DNA of 22,456 bases from an uncultured Collinsella sp. (GCA_900547125.1 URFU01000021.1:1-22456), one strand, 5' to 3'; shown: positions 1 through 9,340, numbered from the stretch's first letter. Numbers and translations: made by a program. Notes: a model not told the origin generated them from the letters alone.

Positions 1-888
1 CAGCTTGGAGATGGACTCGTTGCGGCGGCAGCTGTCGAGCACCTCCTTGCAAATGCGGTACTGCTCCAGCGGGCGCTTGCCCGAGTTGTCGTGGTTGCAG
101 TCGATGACCGCCGCCGGGTTGGCGTAGCCGGCATGCTCGGTATAGCGCTCGGCCAGGCGCTCCAGGTGCTCGTAGTGGTAGTTGGGGTAGGTACGACCGT
201 CGAGACCGATGTAGCCACGCATGACGGCGTGTGCGAGCGGATTGCCGTCGCACTCAACTTCCCAGTTGCGGAAGATAAAGCTCTGATGTGCCTGGGCAGC
301 GTAGATGGAGTTGAGCATGACGGTGGTGGAACCAGCGGTGGGATTTTTCATGCCGACGGGCACCGAAATGCCGCTCGACACCAGGCGATGCTCCTGGTTT
401 TCGACCGAGCGCGCGCCCACGGCAACATAGCTCAGCAGGTCAACGAGGTACTGGTAGTTGGACGGGTAGAGCATCTCGTCGGCGGTAAAGAAACCGGTCT
501 CCTCGATGACGCGCAGGTGCATATGGCGAATGGCCTTAACGCCTTCGAGCAGGTCATCGGGCGCCTCGGGGTCGGGGTTGTGCAGCAGGCCCTTGTAGCC
601 GGTGCCCTTGGTGCGCGGCTTGTTGGTGTAGACGCGCGGAATGATGATGAGCTTGTCCTTGACCTCCTCGGCGGTCTTGGCCAGTCGGTTCATGTACTCA
701 AGCACCGAATCCTCGCGGTCGGCAGAGCACGGGCCGATGATGAGCACCTTACGTGCGTCCTCGCCGGTAAAGACTTTGGCGACCTCGGCGTCAAATGCCT
801 GCTTTTTGGCGGTAAGCTCGGCAGAAAGCGGCATTTCCTCGCGGATCTCCATGGGGATCGGCAACTTGCGTTTGAATTCCATGGCCAT
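1..888 (-). CDS. aroF: 3-deoxy-7-phosphoheptulonate (DAHP) synthase, type I, 3' end outside window
   Basis: Condenses phosphoenolpyruvate with erythrose 4-phosphate, the first step of the cytosolic shikimate pathway to aromatic amino acids. The 296 visible codons match the E. coli AroF/AroG/AroH type: the IIGPCSA strand (about residues 54-60), the substrate-binding stretch PRVYTNKPRTKGTGYKGLL (about 88-106), the VGARSVENQEHR segment, VGMKNPTAGS, and the metal-site VIDCNHDNSGK near the truncated end. The reading frame is still open at base 1, so the C-terminus lies outside the window (family proteins are about 340-350 aa). The start is the ATG at 888, preceded by GAGGAGG with 5 bases spacing; a second in-frame ATG sits 6 bases later. 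It is transcribed alone from the promoter at 940-968. Which feedback class (Phe, Tyr or Trp) it belongs to cannot be read from the sequence. Confidence 0.93.
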   Translation of the reverse strand, partial: MAMEFKRKLPIPMEIREEMPLSAELTAKKQAFDAEVAKVFTGEDARKVLIIGPCSADREDSVLEYMNRLAKTAEEVKDKLIIIPRVYTNKPRTKGTGYKGLLHNPDPEAPDDLLEGVKAIRHMHLRVIEETGFFTADEMLYPSNYQYLVDLLSYVAVGARSVENQEHRLVSSGISVPVGMKNPTAGSTTVMLNSIYAAQAHQSFIFRNWEVECDGNPLAHAVMRGYIGLDGRTYPNYHYEHLERLAERYTEHAGYANPAAVIDCNHDNSGKRPLEQYRICKEVLDSCRRNESISKL

Positions 889-939
889 AGGGGCCTCCTC
901 AATCAAATAAGTCAAAGTGTGAATTGTCGAATGCTCGGC

Positions 940-968
940 ATTATCCGCTGTCGCACGCTAAAGTGCAA
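940..968 (-). promoter_or_regulatory. Sigma70-type promoter of the DAHP synthase gene
   Basis: On the minus strand TTGCAC (968-963) and GATAAT (945-940) are separated by exactly 17 bases, giving a near-consensus promoter. Transcription would begin near 933, leaving a leader of about 45 bases with the GAGGAGG ribosome site. No attenuator-like leader peptide is visible in the short leader. Confidence 0.7.
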
Positions 969-983
969 GCCCTTGTCACCCCG

Positions 984-1008
984 AAACCTGCCAAAAAGGG
1001 ACAGGTTT
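984..1008. repeat. Short hairpin with a GGGACAG core
   Basis: AAACCTG (984-990) pairs with CAGGTTT (1002-1008) around a loop that includes AAAAAGGGA; on the plus strand it is followed by TATTTTGG. It lies just upstream of the DAHP synthase promoter, on the side away from the gene. The GGGACAG core recurs in the hairpin at 17153-17185, so both may belong to one REP-like family. No transposase is present in the window. Confidence 0.5.
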
Positions 1009-1104
1009 ATTTTGGTCGGTTTTATCTGGGGAAATGTCGGCACTCGCCGGAAGGGGAGGGCCGGTGTACGGCACGCTGGAGCAAGTTGGATCTCCTGCGG
1101 CATA

Positions 1105-1342
1105 CCCCGTGGGCAAAAAATGCCAAATATGAGTACTGTTGCTGGCGTAGTATCATATCGACCTTACAAGATAATAGACACAACAGCCAATGTGTTCATT
1201 AACGTTGGCACACAGAAGCATACTAACGGGCGTTTTGATTAATTTGAAGGCGTATAGAGGCCGTAAAGAGGCCATTTGAGGCGGTTTTGGCTGCTACTAA
1301 AAAGGTAACAGTACTCATATTTGCCCTTTTTTGCCCACGGGG
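1105..1342. repeat. 238-bp element with 36-bp inverted terminal arms (MITE-like)
   Basis: Bases 1105-1140 and 1307-1342 are inverted copies, identical at 34 of 36 positions. The arms include GCCCACGGGG-TTTTTT and the block AACAGTACTCATATTTG. The about 166 bases between the arms are AT-richer than the neighbouring genes, and I see no convincing coding frame in them. Length, terminal inverted arms and lack of coding capacity fit a miniature inverted-repeat element or a genus-specific intergenic repeat. No target-site duplication is obvious. Together with the hairpin at 984-1008 it fills most of the 577-base gap between the DAHP synthase gene and the ABC exporter operon. Confidence 0.6.
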
Positions 1343-1400
1343 CCTTGAGGGAGAGCGTCAATCAGGCCCCAGGGGAGGCGTTTCGAGGCCCAAAGGACAC

Positions 1401-1437
1401 AAAACGGGGGCGCAGTTCATTCTGCGCCCCCGTTTTT
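1401..1437 (-). terminator. Intrinsic terminator of the MarR/ABC exporter operon
   Basis: A perfect 11-bp GC-rich stem, CGGGGGCGCAG (1405-1415) and CTGCGCCCCCG (1422-1432), with a 6-base loop. On the minus strand it is followed by TTTT and lies 29 bases past the stop codon of the second ABC gene. On the plus strand it is followed by TTTTT, so it could act in both directions, though no plus-strand gene reads into it. Confidence 0.85.
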
Positions 1438-1465
1438 GGGTATTGCGGTTGTTTGCCGCCGGTTG

Positions 1466-3322
1466 TTACGCCGCCTCGTCGAACTGCGAGTTGTACAGGT
1501 CGGCGTAGAAGCCACCCTGGGCGAGCAACTCGTCGTGTGTGCCCTTCTCGACGATGTCGCCGTCGCGGATCACCAAGATCACGTCGGCGTTTCGGATCGT
1601 GGACAGGCGATGCGCGATAACAAAGCTGGTACGGCCCTGCATCAGCGCATCCATGGCGCGCTGAATAAGCTCCTCGGTACGGGTATCCACGTTGGAGGTC
1701 GCCTCGTCCAAAATCAGCGCCGGGCGGTCGGCCAAAATGGCACGGGCGATGGTCACGAGTTGGCGCTGGCCCTGCGACAGGTTGGTGCCTTCCTCGTTGA
1801 TCATAAAGTCGTAGCCGCCGGCGAGCGTATGGATAAAGTGATCGCAGCGTGCGGCGCGTGCGGCGGCCTCGACCTCGGCATCGCTCGCGTCGGGGCGTCC
1901 GTAGCGGATGTTCTCGCGGATGGTACCGTTAAACAGCCAGGTATCCTGCAGCACCATGGCAAACTCGCCGCGCAGCGCCGCGCGGTCCCAGTCGCGCACG
2001 TCGACGCCCTCGACGCGCAGCGAACCGCCGTCCACGTCGTAGAAGCGCTGCAGCAGTTTGATGAGCGTGGTTTTGCCGGCGCCGGTGGGACCGACGATGG
2101 CGATGGTCTGGCCAGGCTGCGCCTCGCAGCTAAAGTCGTGGATGATGGTCTTGTCGGGCGTGTAGCCAAACTTGACGTGGTCGAACTCCACGTGACCGGG
2201 GCGCTTCTCGGGGATCTGCGCGTCGGCTTTCTGCTCCTCCTCGGGCGCGGCCAGGAACTCAAAGACGCGCTCGGTGGCTGCTGCCATCGACTGCATCGTG
2301 TTGCTCACGTTGCCCAACTGCTGCACGGGCTGCGTAAAGTTGCGCACGTACTGGATAAAGCTCTGGATGTCGCCGGGCGTGGCATTGCCGGTCAGCGCGA
2401 GCTGCGCACCCACCACGACGACGCCCACGTAGCCCATATTGCCCACCAGGCTCATAAGCGGCATCATCAGGCCCGACAGGAACTGCGAGCGCCAGCCACT
2501 AATAAAGAGACGGTTGTTTTGGCGGTCGAACTCCTCGATCGAGGCCTCGGCGCGGTCGAACACCTGAATGACGTTCTGGCCGGCAAAATCCTCCTCGATA
2601 ATGCCGTTGACGGTGCCCAGGACCTGCTGCTGCTCGCGGAAGTACGGCTGCGAGAAGTGAATCATCACCATCAAGATAATCGCGGCGGCCGGCAGCGTGA
2701 GCACAGTGACGCCGGTAAGCGGCAGACTAATCGACAGCATCATGACGAGGACGCCGATAATCTGCGTGACGGACGTAATAAGCTGCGTCACGCTCTGGTT
2801 GAGCGACTGGCCCAGCGTATCGACGTCGTTGGTGATGCGGCTAAGCACATCGCCCTTGCTGTGGCCGTTAAAGTAGCTCATCGGCACGACGGCGATCTTG
2901 GCGGCGATTTCCTTGCGCATGCGGTAGCAGATCTTTTGCGTGACGCCGGTCATGAGCCAGCCCTGGATGAGGCTGCAGATAGAGCTCGCCAGGTACAGGC
3001 AGAGCAAAAAGCCGAGCGTCTTGGCGATCCAGTTAAAGTCGACATCGCCGGTACCGTTGACTTTGGCAACCAGGCCCTCAAACAGCTTGGTCGTAACCTG
3101 GCCGAGCACCTTGGGTCCCACAATGTTAAAGATGACCGAGCACACGGCAAAGGCGACGGCGGCAAACACGGCAATCTTGTGCTGGCCGATATAGCCGAGC
3201 AGCTGCCTCATGGTACCCTTAAAGTCCTTGGCCTTTTCGCCGCGACGCATGCCGCCCATGCGGCCCATGGGACCACGCTTGCGGGTGGGCTTGGGAATCT
3301 GAGTCTTGGTCTCGTCTGCCAT
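1466..3322 (-). CDS. ABC exporter half-transporter, catalytically intact subunit of a heterodimer
   Basis: A 618-aa membrane protein with an N-terminal six-helix exporter domain (about residues 45-350) and a C-terminal ATPase domain (about 385-600). Visible motifs are Walker A GPTGAGKTT with Lys417, the signature LSQGQ, Walker B LILDEATS with catalytic Glu540, and the switch histidine in VIAHRLST. The signature LSQGQ in place of LSGGQ, plus an intact Glu and His, is what the consensus-site subunit of heterodimeric exporters such as TM287/288 or BmrCD shows. A basic, Gly/Arg/Met-rich N-terminal tail (about 1-30) precedes the first helix. Its ATG overlaps the TAA of the upstream ABC gene (TAATG), so the two are translationally coupled. 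It is likely a drug or peptide/lipid exporter; the substrate cannot be told from sequence. Confidence 0.93.
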   Translation of the reverse strand: MADETKTQIPKPTRKRGPMGRMGGMRRGEKAKDFKGTMRQLLGYIGQHKIAVFAAVAFAVCSVIFNIVGPKVLGQVTTKLFEGLVAKVNGTGDVDFNWIAKTLGFLLCLYLASSICSLIQGWLMTGVTQKICYRMRKEIAAKIAVVPMSYFNGHSKGDVLSRITNDVDTLGQSLNQSVTQLITSVTQIIGVLVMMLSISLPLTGVTVLTLPAAAIILMVMIHFSQPYFREQQQVLGTVNGIIEEDFAGQNVIQVFDRAEASIEEFDRQNNRLFISGWRSQFLSGLMMPLMSLVGNMGYVGVVVVGAQLALTGNATPGDIQSFIQYVRNFTQPVQQLGNVSNTMQSMAAATERVFEFLAAPEEEQKADAQIPEKRPGHVEFDHVKFGYTPDKTIIHDFSCEAQPGQTIAIVGPTGAGKTTLIKLLQRFYDVDGGSLRVEGVDVRDWDRAALRGEFAMVLQDTWLFNGTIRENIRYGRPDASDAEVEAAARAARCDHFIHTLAGGYDFMINEEGTNLSQGQRQLVTIARAILADRPALILDEATSNVDTRTEELIQRAMDALMQGRTSFVIAHRLSTIRNADVILVIRDGDIVEKGTHDELLAQGGFYADLYNSQFDEAA

Positions 3323-5688
3323 TAGCGCTCGCCTCCTTCCATGACGGCTGCAATTTCTTCTTGGGTAAGCCCCAGCTCCTCGGCGGAAAGCTGCGACTGT
3401 GCGATCTCCAGGTACGCCGGGCAGCTGCGCAGCAGCTCCTCGTGCGTACCGGTGCCCACCACGTGGCCGTCGTCGAGCACGATGATTTGGTCGGCGTGCA
3501 TGATGGTCGCGATACGCTGCGCCACGACCACGAGTGCGGCGTCGGTGACGTTTTTGGCGAGCTCCTCGCGCAGACGCGCGTCGGTCTTGTAGTCAAGCGC
3601 GCTAAACGAGTCGTCGAACACCACGACCTCGGGCTTTTTGGCCAGGGCGCGGGCGATGGCCAGGCGCTGGCGCTGGCCGCCCGAGACATTGGAGCCGCCC
3701 TGGCTGATGGGGGAGTCGTAGCCGCCCTCGCGCTCGGCGATAAAGTCCTCGGCCTGGGCGACGCGTGCTGCCTGGCGCATATCCTCGTCACTCACCATGT
3801 CGCCGGCAAACTTGAGGTTGCTCTCGACGGTACCCGAGAATAGACGACCCTGCTGCGGAATATAACCAATGCGGCGGCGCAGGTCGGAAAGGGTCATATC
3901 GCGCACGTCGATGCCGTCGAGCGAAATGCTGCCGCCCGTGACGTCGTACAGGCGCGGAATCAACTGCACGAGCGTGGACTTGCCCGAACCCGTAGAGCCA
4001 ATGATGCCGAGCATCTGACCGGCATGCGTGGTGAAGTTCACGCCGCTGATGACATCGGCGCGGGCGTCGGGATACTGGAAGCTCACATCGTGGAAGGTGA
4101 GCTCACCGCGCGGCGCGCTGGCCGCGGGCAGTTTGGGCGAGGCGGGGTCGTTGATGCTGGTGGGGCAAGTGATGACCTCTTCCACGCGCTCGGCTGCGAC
4201 TTCGGCACGGGGCAGGATGACCGAAACCATGGTGAGGATCATAAACGCCATGACGATCTGCATGGTGTAGGAGATAAACGCCATCATGTTGCCGACCTGC
4301 ATCACGCCGTCGGACACGCCCTGCGCGCCAAACCAGACGATAAGCACGGTGATGCAGTTCATGACGAGCATCATGAGCGGCATCATAAAGCTCATGGCGC
4401 GGTTGGTGTAGAGCTGCGTGGTCATCAGGTCGAGCGAAGCCTTGTCAAAACGCTCGAGCTCATGCTCTTCGCGGTTGAACGAACGGATGGGCATGAGGCC
4501 ATCGAGCAACTCGCGGGCGGTGAGGTTCACGCGGTCCACAAAGCTTTGCATCTTTTTGAACTTGGGCATGGTGAGGCCCATGAGCACGCCGACGACGGCC
4601 GAGACCGCGATGATGGCCACGGCGATGGTCCACTCCAGGCCGGTGTGGTTGGCCAGGACGCGCATGACGGCGACGATGCCCATGACGGGGGCCATCAGAC
4701 ACATGCGGATAAACAGGGTTGCGGCCATCTGGATCTGCTGAATGTCGTTGGTGCAGCGGGTGATGAGCGAGGCCTGGCTAAACTTGCCCACCTCGGCCGG
4801 CGAGAAGTGCATAACCTTGTTGAAGGTCTCGCGGCGCAGGTCGCGTGCGATGGAACAGGCGGTGCGCGAGGCCACGGCGCCGGTCAGGATGGTGGCGACG
4901 AGCGAGACCAGACACAGACCAAACATCGTGGTCGCCATGCGGCCCAGGTAGGCGTTCTGCACGTCGGCGGGGTCGATGCCCTGTGCCTTGTACTCGTCTT
5001 GCACATAGCTCACGGCGCGCTGGGTGACGATGGAGCCCGACATGGAGCCCATTTTGTCAGCCATATTGTTGGCACCATCGACGAGCTTGCTCTGATCAAC
5101 CAGACCGCCATCGATACCAAGACGCAGGCTCTTCATGGTGATCTTGCCGCCATCGGAATCGATCTGCTTTTGCATGTTCTGTGCGGCTGCGGCCTTTTGC
5201 TGCATCTCGGCGAGCTGCTCGGGCGTCATCGCTGCCATCTGCTCGGGGGTGGGCATGGCCTGGGCGGTGCTGTCGCCTTTCTCGCTGGACGAGCCCATCA
5301 TGTCGCCCATGGAGTTGGCGTCAATGCCCTGGTTGAGCGAAAGGACGACAGTCTCGGGCAGACTCATAATGTCGGCAATCTTGCCTCCATCGGTACGCTC
5401 CTCCTCGGTGCCCTTGTACGTTCGAATACCGTTATTGTCCGCCTTGCTAAACACGGCCTCCACAGCTTTGGCGTCCTTGGCGCTCATAAAGAGTTCGAGG
5501 TCGTCGAGCGATTCGGCGCGGATGGTGTCGGGCACGGGCGAGGCGATACCGCCTTGCTGCACGCCCACGTCGACGATATCGCTCATATAGGTAGGCAGCG
5601 CCAGGTCGGCGTTGCAGCTGATTACGATGAGTACGATAGCTGTGAACAGTGCCAGGATATGCTTTTTAAAGAGCTTGAGAATCCTCAC
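3322..5688 (-). CDS. ABC exporter half-transporter, degenerate-site subunit with a large extracellular loop
   Basis: A 788-aa partner of the 618-aa ABC subunit. The first helix is at about residues 10-30. Before the second helix (about 250-272) lies an unusual outside segment of about 200 residues, rich in Met, Gln, Ala and Glu with the tandem-like phrase TPEQMAAMTPEQLAEMQQK. The remaining helices and a C-terminal ATPase domain follow. Walker A is GSTGSGKST (Lys570) and the signature is VSGGQ. Walker B ends in Asp-Asp (Asp693 where catalytic Glu is expected), and the switch histidine is Gln724 (VVAQRIAT). These substitutions mark a non-hydrolysing site, normal in heterodimeric exporters. The start is a GTG overlapping the stop of the MarR gene (GTGA), with AGGAGA 8 bases upstream. 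Typical half-transporters are about 580-600 aa; the extra length is the loop. Confidence 0.92.
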   Translation of the reverse strand: MRILKLFKKHILALFTAIVLIVISCNADLALPTYMSDIVDVGVQQGGIASPVPDTIRAESLDDLELFMSAKDAKAVEAVFSKADNNGIRTYKGTEEERTDGGKIADIMSLPETVVLSLNQGIDANSMGDMMGSSSEKGDSTAQAMPTPEQMAAMTPEQLAEMQQKAAAAQNMQKQIDSDGGKITMKSLRLGIDGGLVDQSKLVDGANNMADKMGSMSGSIVTQRAVSYVQDEYKAQGIDPADVQNAYLGRMATTMFGLCLVSLVATILTGAVASRTACSIARDLRRETFNKVMHFSPAEVGKFSQASLITRCTNDIQQIQMAATLFIRMCLMAPVMGIVAVMRVLANHTGLEWTIAVAIIAVSAVVGVLMGLTMPKFKKMQSFVDRVNLTARELLDGLMPIRSFNREEHELERFDKASLDLMTTQLYTNRAMSFMMPLMMLVMNCITVLIVWFGAQGVSDGVMQVGNMMAFISYTMQIVMAFMILTMVSVILPRAEVAAERVEEVITCPTSINDPASPKLPAASAPRGELTFHDVSFQYPDARADVISGVNFTTHAGQMLGIIGSTGSGKSTLVQLIPRLYDVTGGSISLDGIDVRDMTLSDLRRRIGYIPQQGRLFSGTVESNLKFAGDMVSDEDMRQAARVAQAEDFIAEREGGYDSPISQGGSNVSGGQRQRLAIARALAKKPEVVVFDDSFSALDYKTDARLREELAKNVTDAALVVVAQRIATIMHADQIIVLDDGHVVGTGTHEELLRSCPAYLEIAQSQLSAEELGLTQEEIAAVMEGGER

Positions 5689-6134
5689 TCGGCATCTCTC
5701 CTTTCTTGATTGCGGTCGATAATTTCGTTGGCACGTCTAAGAAGGCGCACCATCTCTTGGGTATCTGTTTCGCCGAGCTGCTCGAGGAAAGCCGCGGTGC
5801 GGTCCTCGAATTCCCGGCGTTTGATTTCGAGATCCTGGAATCCCTTGTCGGTCACTATGACGTGTACGCGACGACGGTCGGTCTTTGAGTGCTCACGCTC
5901 AACCCAGCCCTTGGCTTCGAGAGCGCGTAGGATATTGGCAATGCGGGCGTTCGAGACCCAGGCGCGATCAGCGAGTTCGCTCGGCGTGAGCGAGCCGCCA
6001 GCGAGCATAAGGGCGCGCATGACAGCCATCTCGCCGCTGAGAGCTTTGTCCACAAAGCGCGAAACGCGCTGGAGAATGCCGCCAAACTCGGTAAGGAGCT
6101 GACGCCCAAGTTCACGGAAATCGGTATCTTCCAC
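5685..6134 (-). CDS. MarR-family transcriptional regulator of the ABC exporter operon
   Basis: A 149-aa cytosolic DNA-binding protein. The winged helix-turn-helix lies at about residues 50-105: LTPSELADRAWVSNARIANI, then the wing with KTDRRRVHVIVTDKG. Helices for dimerisation flank it on both sides. The start is a GTG at 6134 with AGGGG 6 bases upstream. It is the first gene of a MarR-ABC-ABC operon and overlaps the next gene by 4 bases. In such operons the MarR protein usually represses its own promoter and is released by a ligand that is often a substrate of the exporter. That is family knowledge, not shown here. Confidence 0.9.
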   Translation of the reverse strand: MEDTDFRELGRQLLTEFGGILQRVSRFVDKALSGEMAVMRALMLAGGSLTPSELADRAWVSNARIANILRALEAKGWVEREHSKTDRRRVHVIVTDKGFQDLEIKRREFEDRTAAFLEQLGETDTQEMVRLLRRANEIIDRNQERRDAE

Positions 6135-6147
6135 TGAAAACCCCTAA

Positions 6148-6168
6148 CACTAGAAACTATTTTCGGTG
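6148..6168. promoter_or_regulatory. Possible MarR operator
   Basis: An imperfect dyad CAC-N3-AAA-CTA-TTT-N3-GTG sits directly upstream of the MarR start codon, where an autorepressor would be expected to bind. The middle positions of the arms do not pair, so this is a weak call based mainly on position. Confidence 0.25.
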
Positions 6169-6212
6169 AAAGATGATACCCTTGCACGCGCGCCCTATAC
6201 AGTAGATTTTGA

Positions 6213-6295
6213 GACATGCCTAGAAAACTACCTTTAGGCGACCTCCGTGCACCGTCGGTGCCAGTAAAGTTAGGGAGTAGATCTCTAGGCATGTC
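6213..6295. repeat. 83-bp palindromic element with GACATGCCTAGA ends
   Basis: GACATGCCTAGA (6213-6224) is repeated inverted at 6284-6295. Just inside each end is a further inverted CTAC, and the centre is a small hairpin GCACCG-T-CGGTGC (6249-6261). The arrangement of two perfect ends, a poorly paired middle and a tight central hairpin looks like a folded REP/MITE-type element rather than a terminator, since no T-run follows. It lies in the divergent gap between the MarR operon and pflB. Confidence 0.5.
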
Positions 6296-6685
6296 CTAAA
6301 GCCTACTCAGAGGCACTTTACCCTGCTAAAGCTGGCATAACAGCTAGAGCGAACGTCGTACAAAGGCAAGGAAAAATAACATACAAATCGGTGAACGGTA
6401 GTTGTTCGCGCTCGCATTTCCTGCGGGTTTGTAAAAAACGCCCTTATGATATAAAAAAAGAAACATATAACAGCCCAGATGGAGAGGGTCGCTATGTTAT
6501 CCTTCTCAAACGGGTGAAATCTTGGGTTTAGGGTTGCAGTTCCAAGGTGGACAAACGTTTTTCCCTGTACCAACGTGTGGTGAAGAACGGAAGAAGCCGG
6601 TATTGCAAGCCGATAATTCAAGAATTCAATAAGCAGCGGTGTGAGAGAGCGCCGCATTACACGTAACTAGGAGCGTGGTTACACA
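6296..6685 (+). other. Non-coding leader region upstream of pflB
   Basis: About 390 bases with no convincing gene. AT-rich tracts near 6429-6475 (TTGTAA, TATGAT, TATAAA) are the likeliest promoter zone, but no -35/-10 pair with good spacing stands out. I saw no clear FNR- or Rex-type palindrome. Directly before pflB, GTAAC (6663-6667) and GTTAC (6678-6682) could form a small hairpin that presents the TAGGAG ribosome site in its loop. Confidence 0.35.
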
Positions 6686-8737
<2,052 letters not shown>

Positions 8738-8738
8738 C

Positions 8739-8799
8739 TATTGTTAGTGCTATACTAACAATAACGATTACTGATTAGTGCGCCGGTTTCGGCCGGCGC
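8739..8799 (+). promoter_or_regulatory. Two hairpins between the Pfl large- and small-subunit genes
   Basis: Hairpin 1 is an AT-rich perfect 10-bp stem, TATTGTTAGT (8739-8748) with ACTAACAATA (8754-8763), starting one base after the stop codon. Hairpin 2 is a 7-bp GC stem, GCGCCGG (8780-8786) with CCGGCGC (8793-8799). Neither is followed by a T-run, so full termination is unlikely. They may protect or process the mRNA and set the ratio of the two subunits. The strong AAGGAGA ribosome site of the small subunit follows. Confidence 0.5.
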
Positions 8800-8822
8800 C
8801 TATCGATCGAAGGAGACACATT

Positions 8823-9074
8823 ATGAAGGTTTCTGAAGTTTCCGAGACTCAGGCCGATAACCTGGTCCACATGCTCGACGCTTACGCCGAGAAGGGTGGC
8901 CACCACCTGAACATCAACGTCTTCAACCGTGAGACGTTGCTCGACGCTCAGGCTCACCCCGAGAAGTACCCGCAGCTGACCATTCGCGTTTCCGGCTATG
9001 CCGTGAACTTCCACACGCTCACCAAGGAGCAGCAGGACGAGGTCATTGCGCGTACCTTCCACGACAAGTTCTAA
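8823..9074 (+). CDS. grcA: Stand-alone glycyl-radical domain, small subunit of the split pyruvate formate-lyase (GrcA-like)
   Basis: An 83-aa protein that matches the C-terminus of PflB and of the E. coli spare-part protein GrcA/YfiD: GGHHLNINVFNRETL, then YPQLTIRVSGYAVNFHTLTKEQQDEVIARTF. Gly58 in RVSGYAV is the residue that carries the radical. GrcA of E. coli has an extra N-terminal half of about 60 residues; this protein does not, so it is close to the bare radical domain. Its first 24 residues (DNLVHMLDAYAEK region) resemble the helix that links barrel and radical domain in PflB. The ATG has AAGGAGA about 7 bases upstream and lies 85 bases after the large-subunit stop, in one likely operon. 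Because the neighbouring large subunit has no radical glycine of its own, this protein is inferred to be an obligatory subunit, not a repair part. Confidence 0.92.
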   Translation: MKVSEVSETQADNLVHMLDAYAEKGGHHLNINVFNRETLLDAQAHPEKYPQLTIRVSGYAVNFHTLTKEQQDEVIARTFHDKF

Positions 9075-9251
9075 AGGGGTTTAACTCCCGCAGGATCGCC
9101 GGGCCGCTTTGGGTTACTTTCCAAAACGTCCTCGGACATGCAAAGGGCTCCGCTGCGCGCTTCGCGCGGCGGAGCCCTTTGCGTCCTGCGGAAATGTTTT
9201 GGAAAGTAACCCAAAGCGGCCCGGCGGGGGTCCTGTGTAGTGACCCTTTAG
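9071..9251. repeat. 181-bp cruciform-like inverted-repeat element overlapping the grcA stop
   Basis: Outer arms CTAAAGGG (9071-9078) and CCCTTTAG (9244-9251) enclose a perfect 30-bp inverted pair (9098-9127 with 9196-9225). Inside this is a further 14-bp pair (9140-9153 with 9169-9182) capped by a GC-rich hairpin. The segments between the long and inner stems, 9128-9139 and 9183-9195, do not pair with each other. Instead they are near-direct copies (GTCCT-CGGA-AT) that can each fold alone. The grcA TAA (9072-9074) is inside the first arm. No T-run follows the stems, so this is not a standard terminator, though it may act as one. It resembles a non-autonomous mobile repeat. Confidence 0.65.
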
Positions 9252-9340
9252 GCGGAACTATACAAAATATTTGGATGAGTCGTTTACTTACTTGTGCTGT
9301 TACCGTCTTCCCGCTGTTGTTGGGGTATGCTTTGTTCGTA

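Noticed and set aside
1436..3325. Long plus-strand open frame antisense to the 618-aa ABC gene
   Set aside because: A high-GC shadow: His/Ala/Arg-rich product with no motif, while the minus strand encodes a complete ABC exporter with all ATPase motifs.
4024..5709. Long plus-strand open frame antisense to the 788-aa ABC gene
   Set aside because: Same kind of shadow: Gly/His/Asp-rich product without a recognisable domain or ribosome site.
6182..6208. Plus-strand promoter TTGCAC/TAGATT upstream of pflB
   Set aside because: The spacer is only 15 bases, it lies about 480 bases from the start codon, and its -10 runs into the palindromic element.
8738..8822. The Pfl split as a sequencing frameshift or fresh nonsense mutation
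   Set aside because: The 85-base gap holds two hairpins and a strong ribosome site, both products have their own linker residues, and neither frame continues coherently across the gap.
9140..9182. Strong rho-independent terminator of the pfl operon
   Set aside because: The stem is strong but no T-run follows and it is nested inside larger inverted arms; classed as a repeat element that may affect termination.
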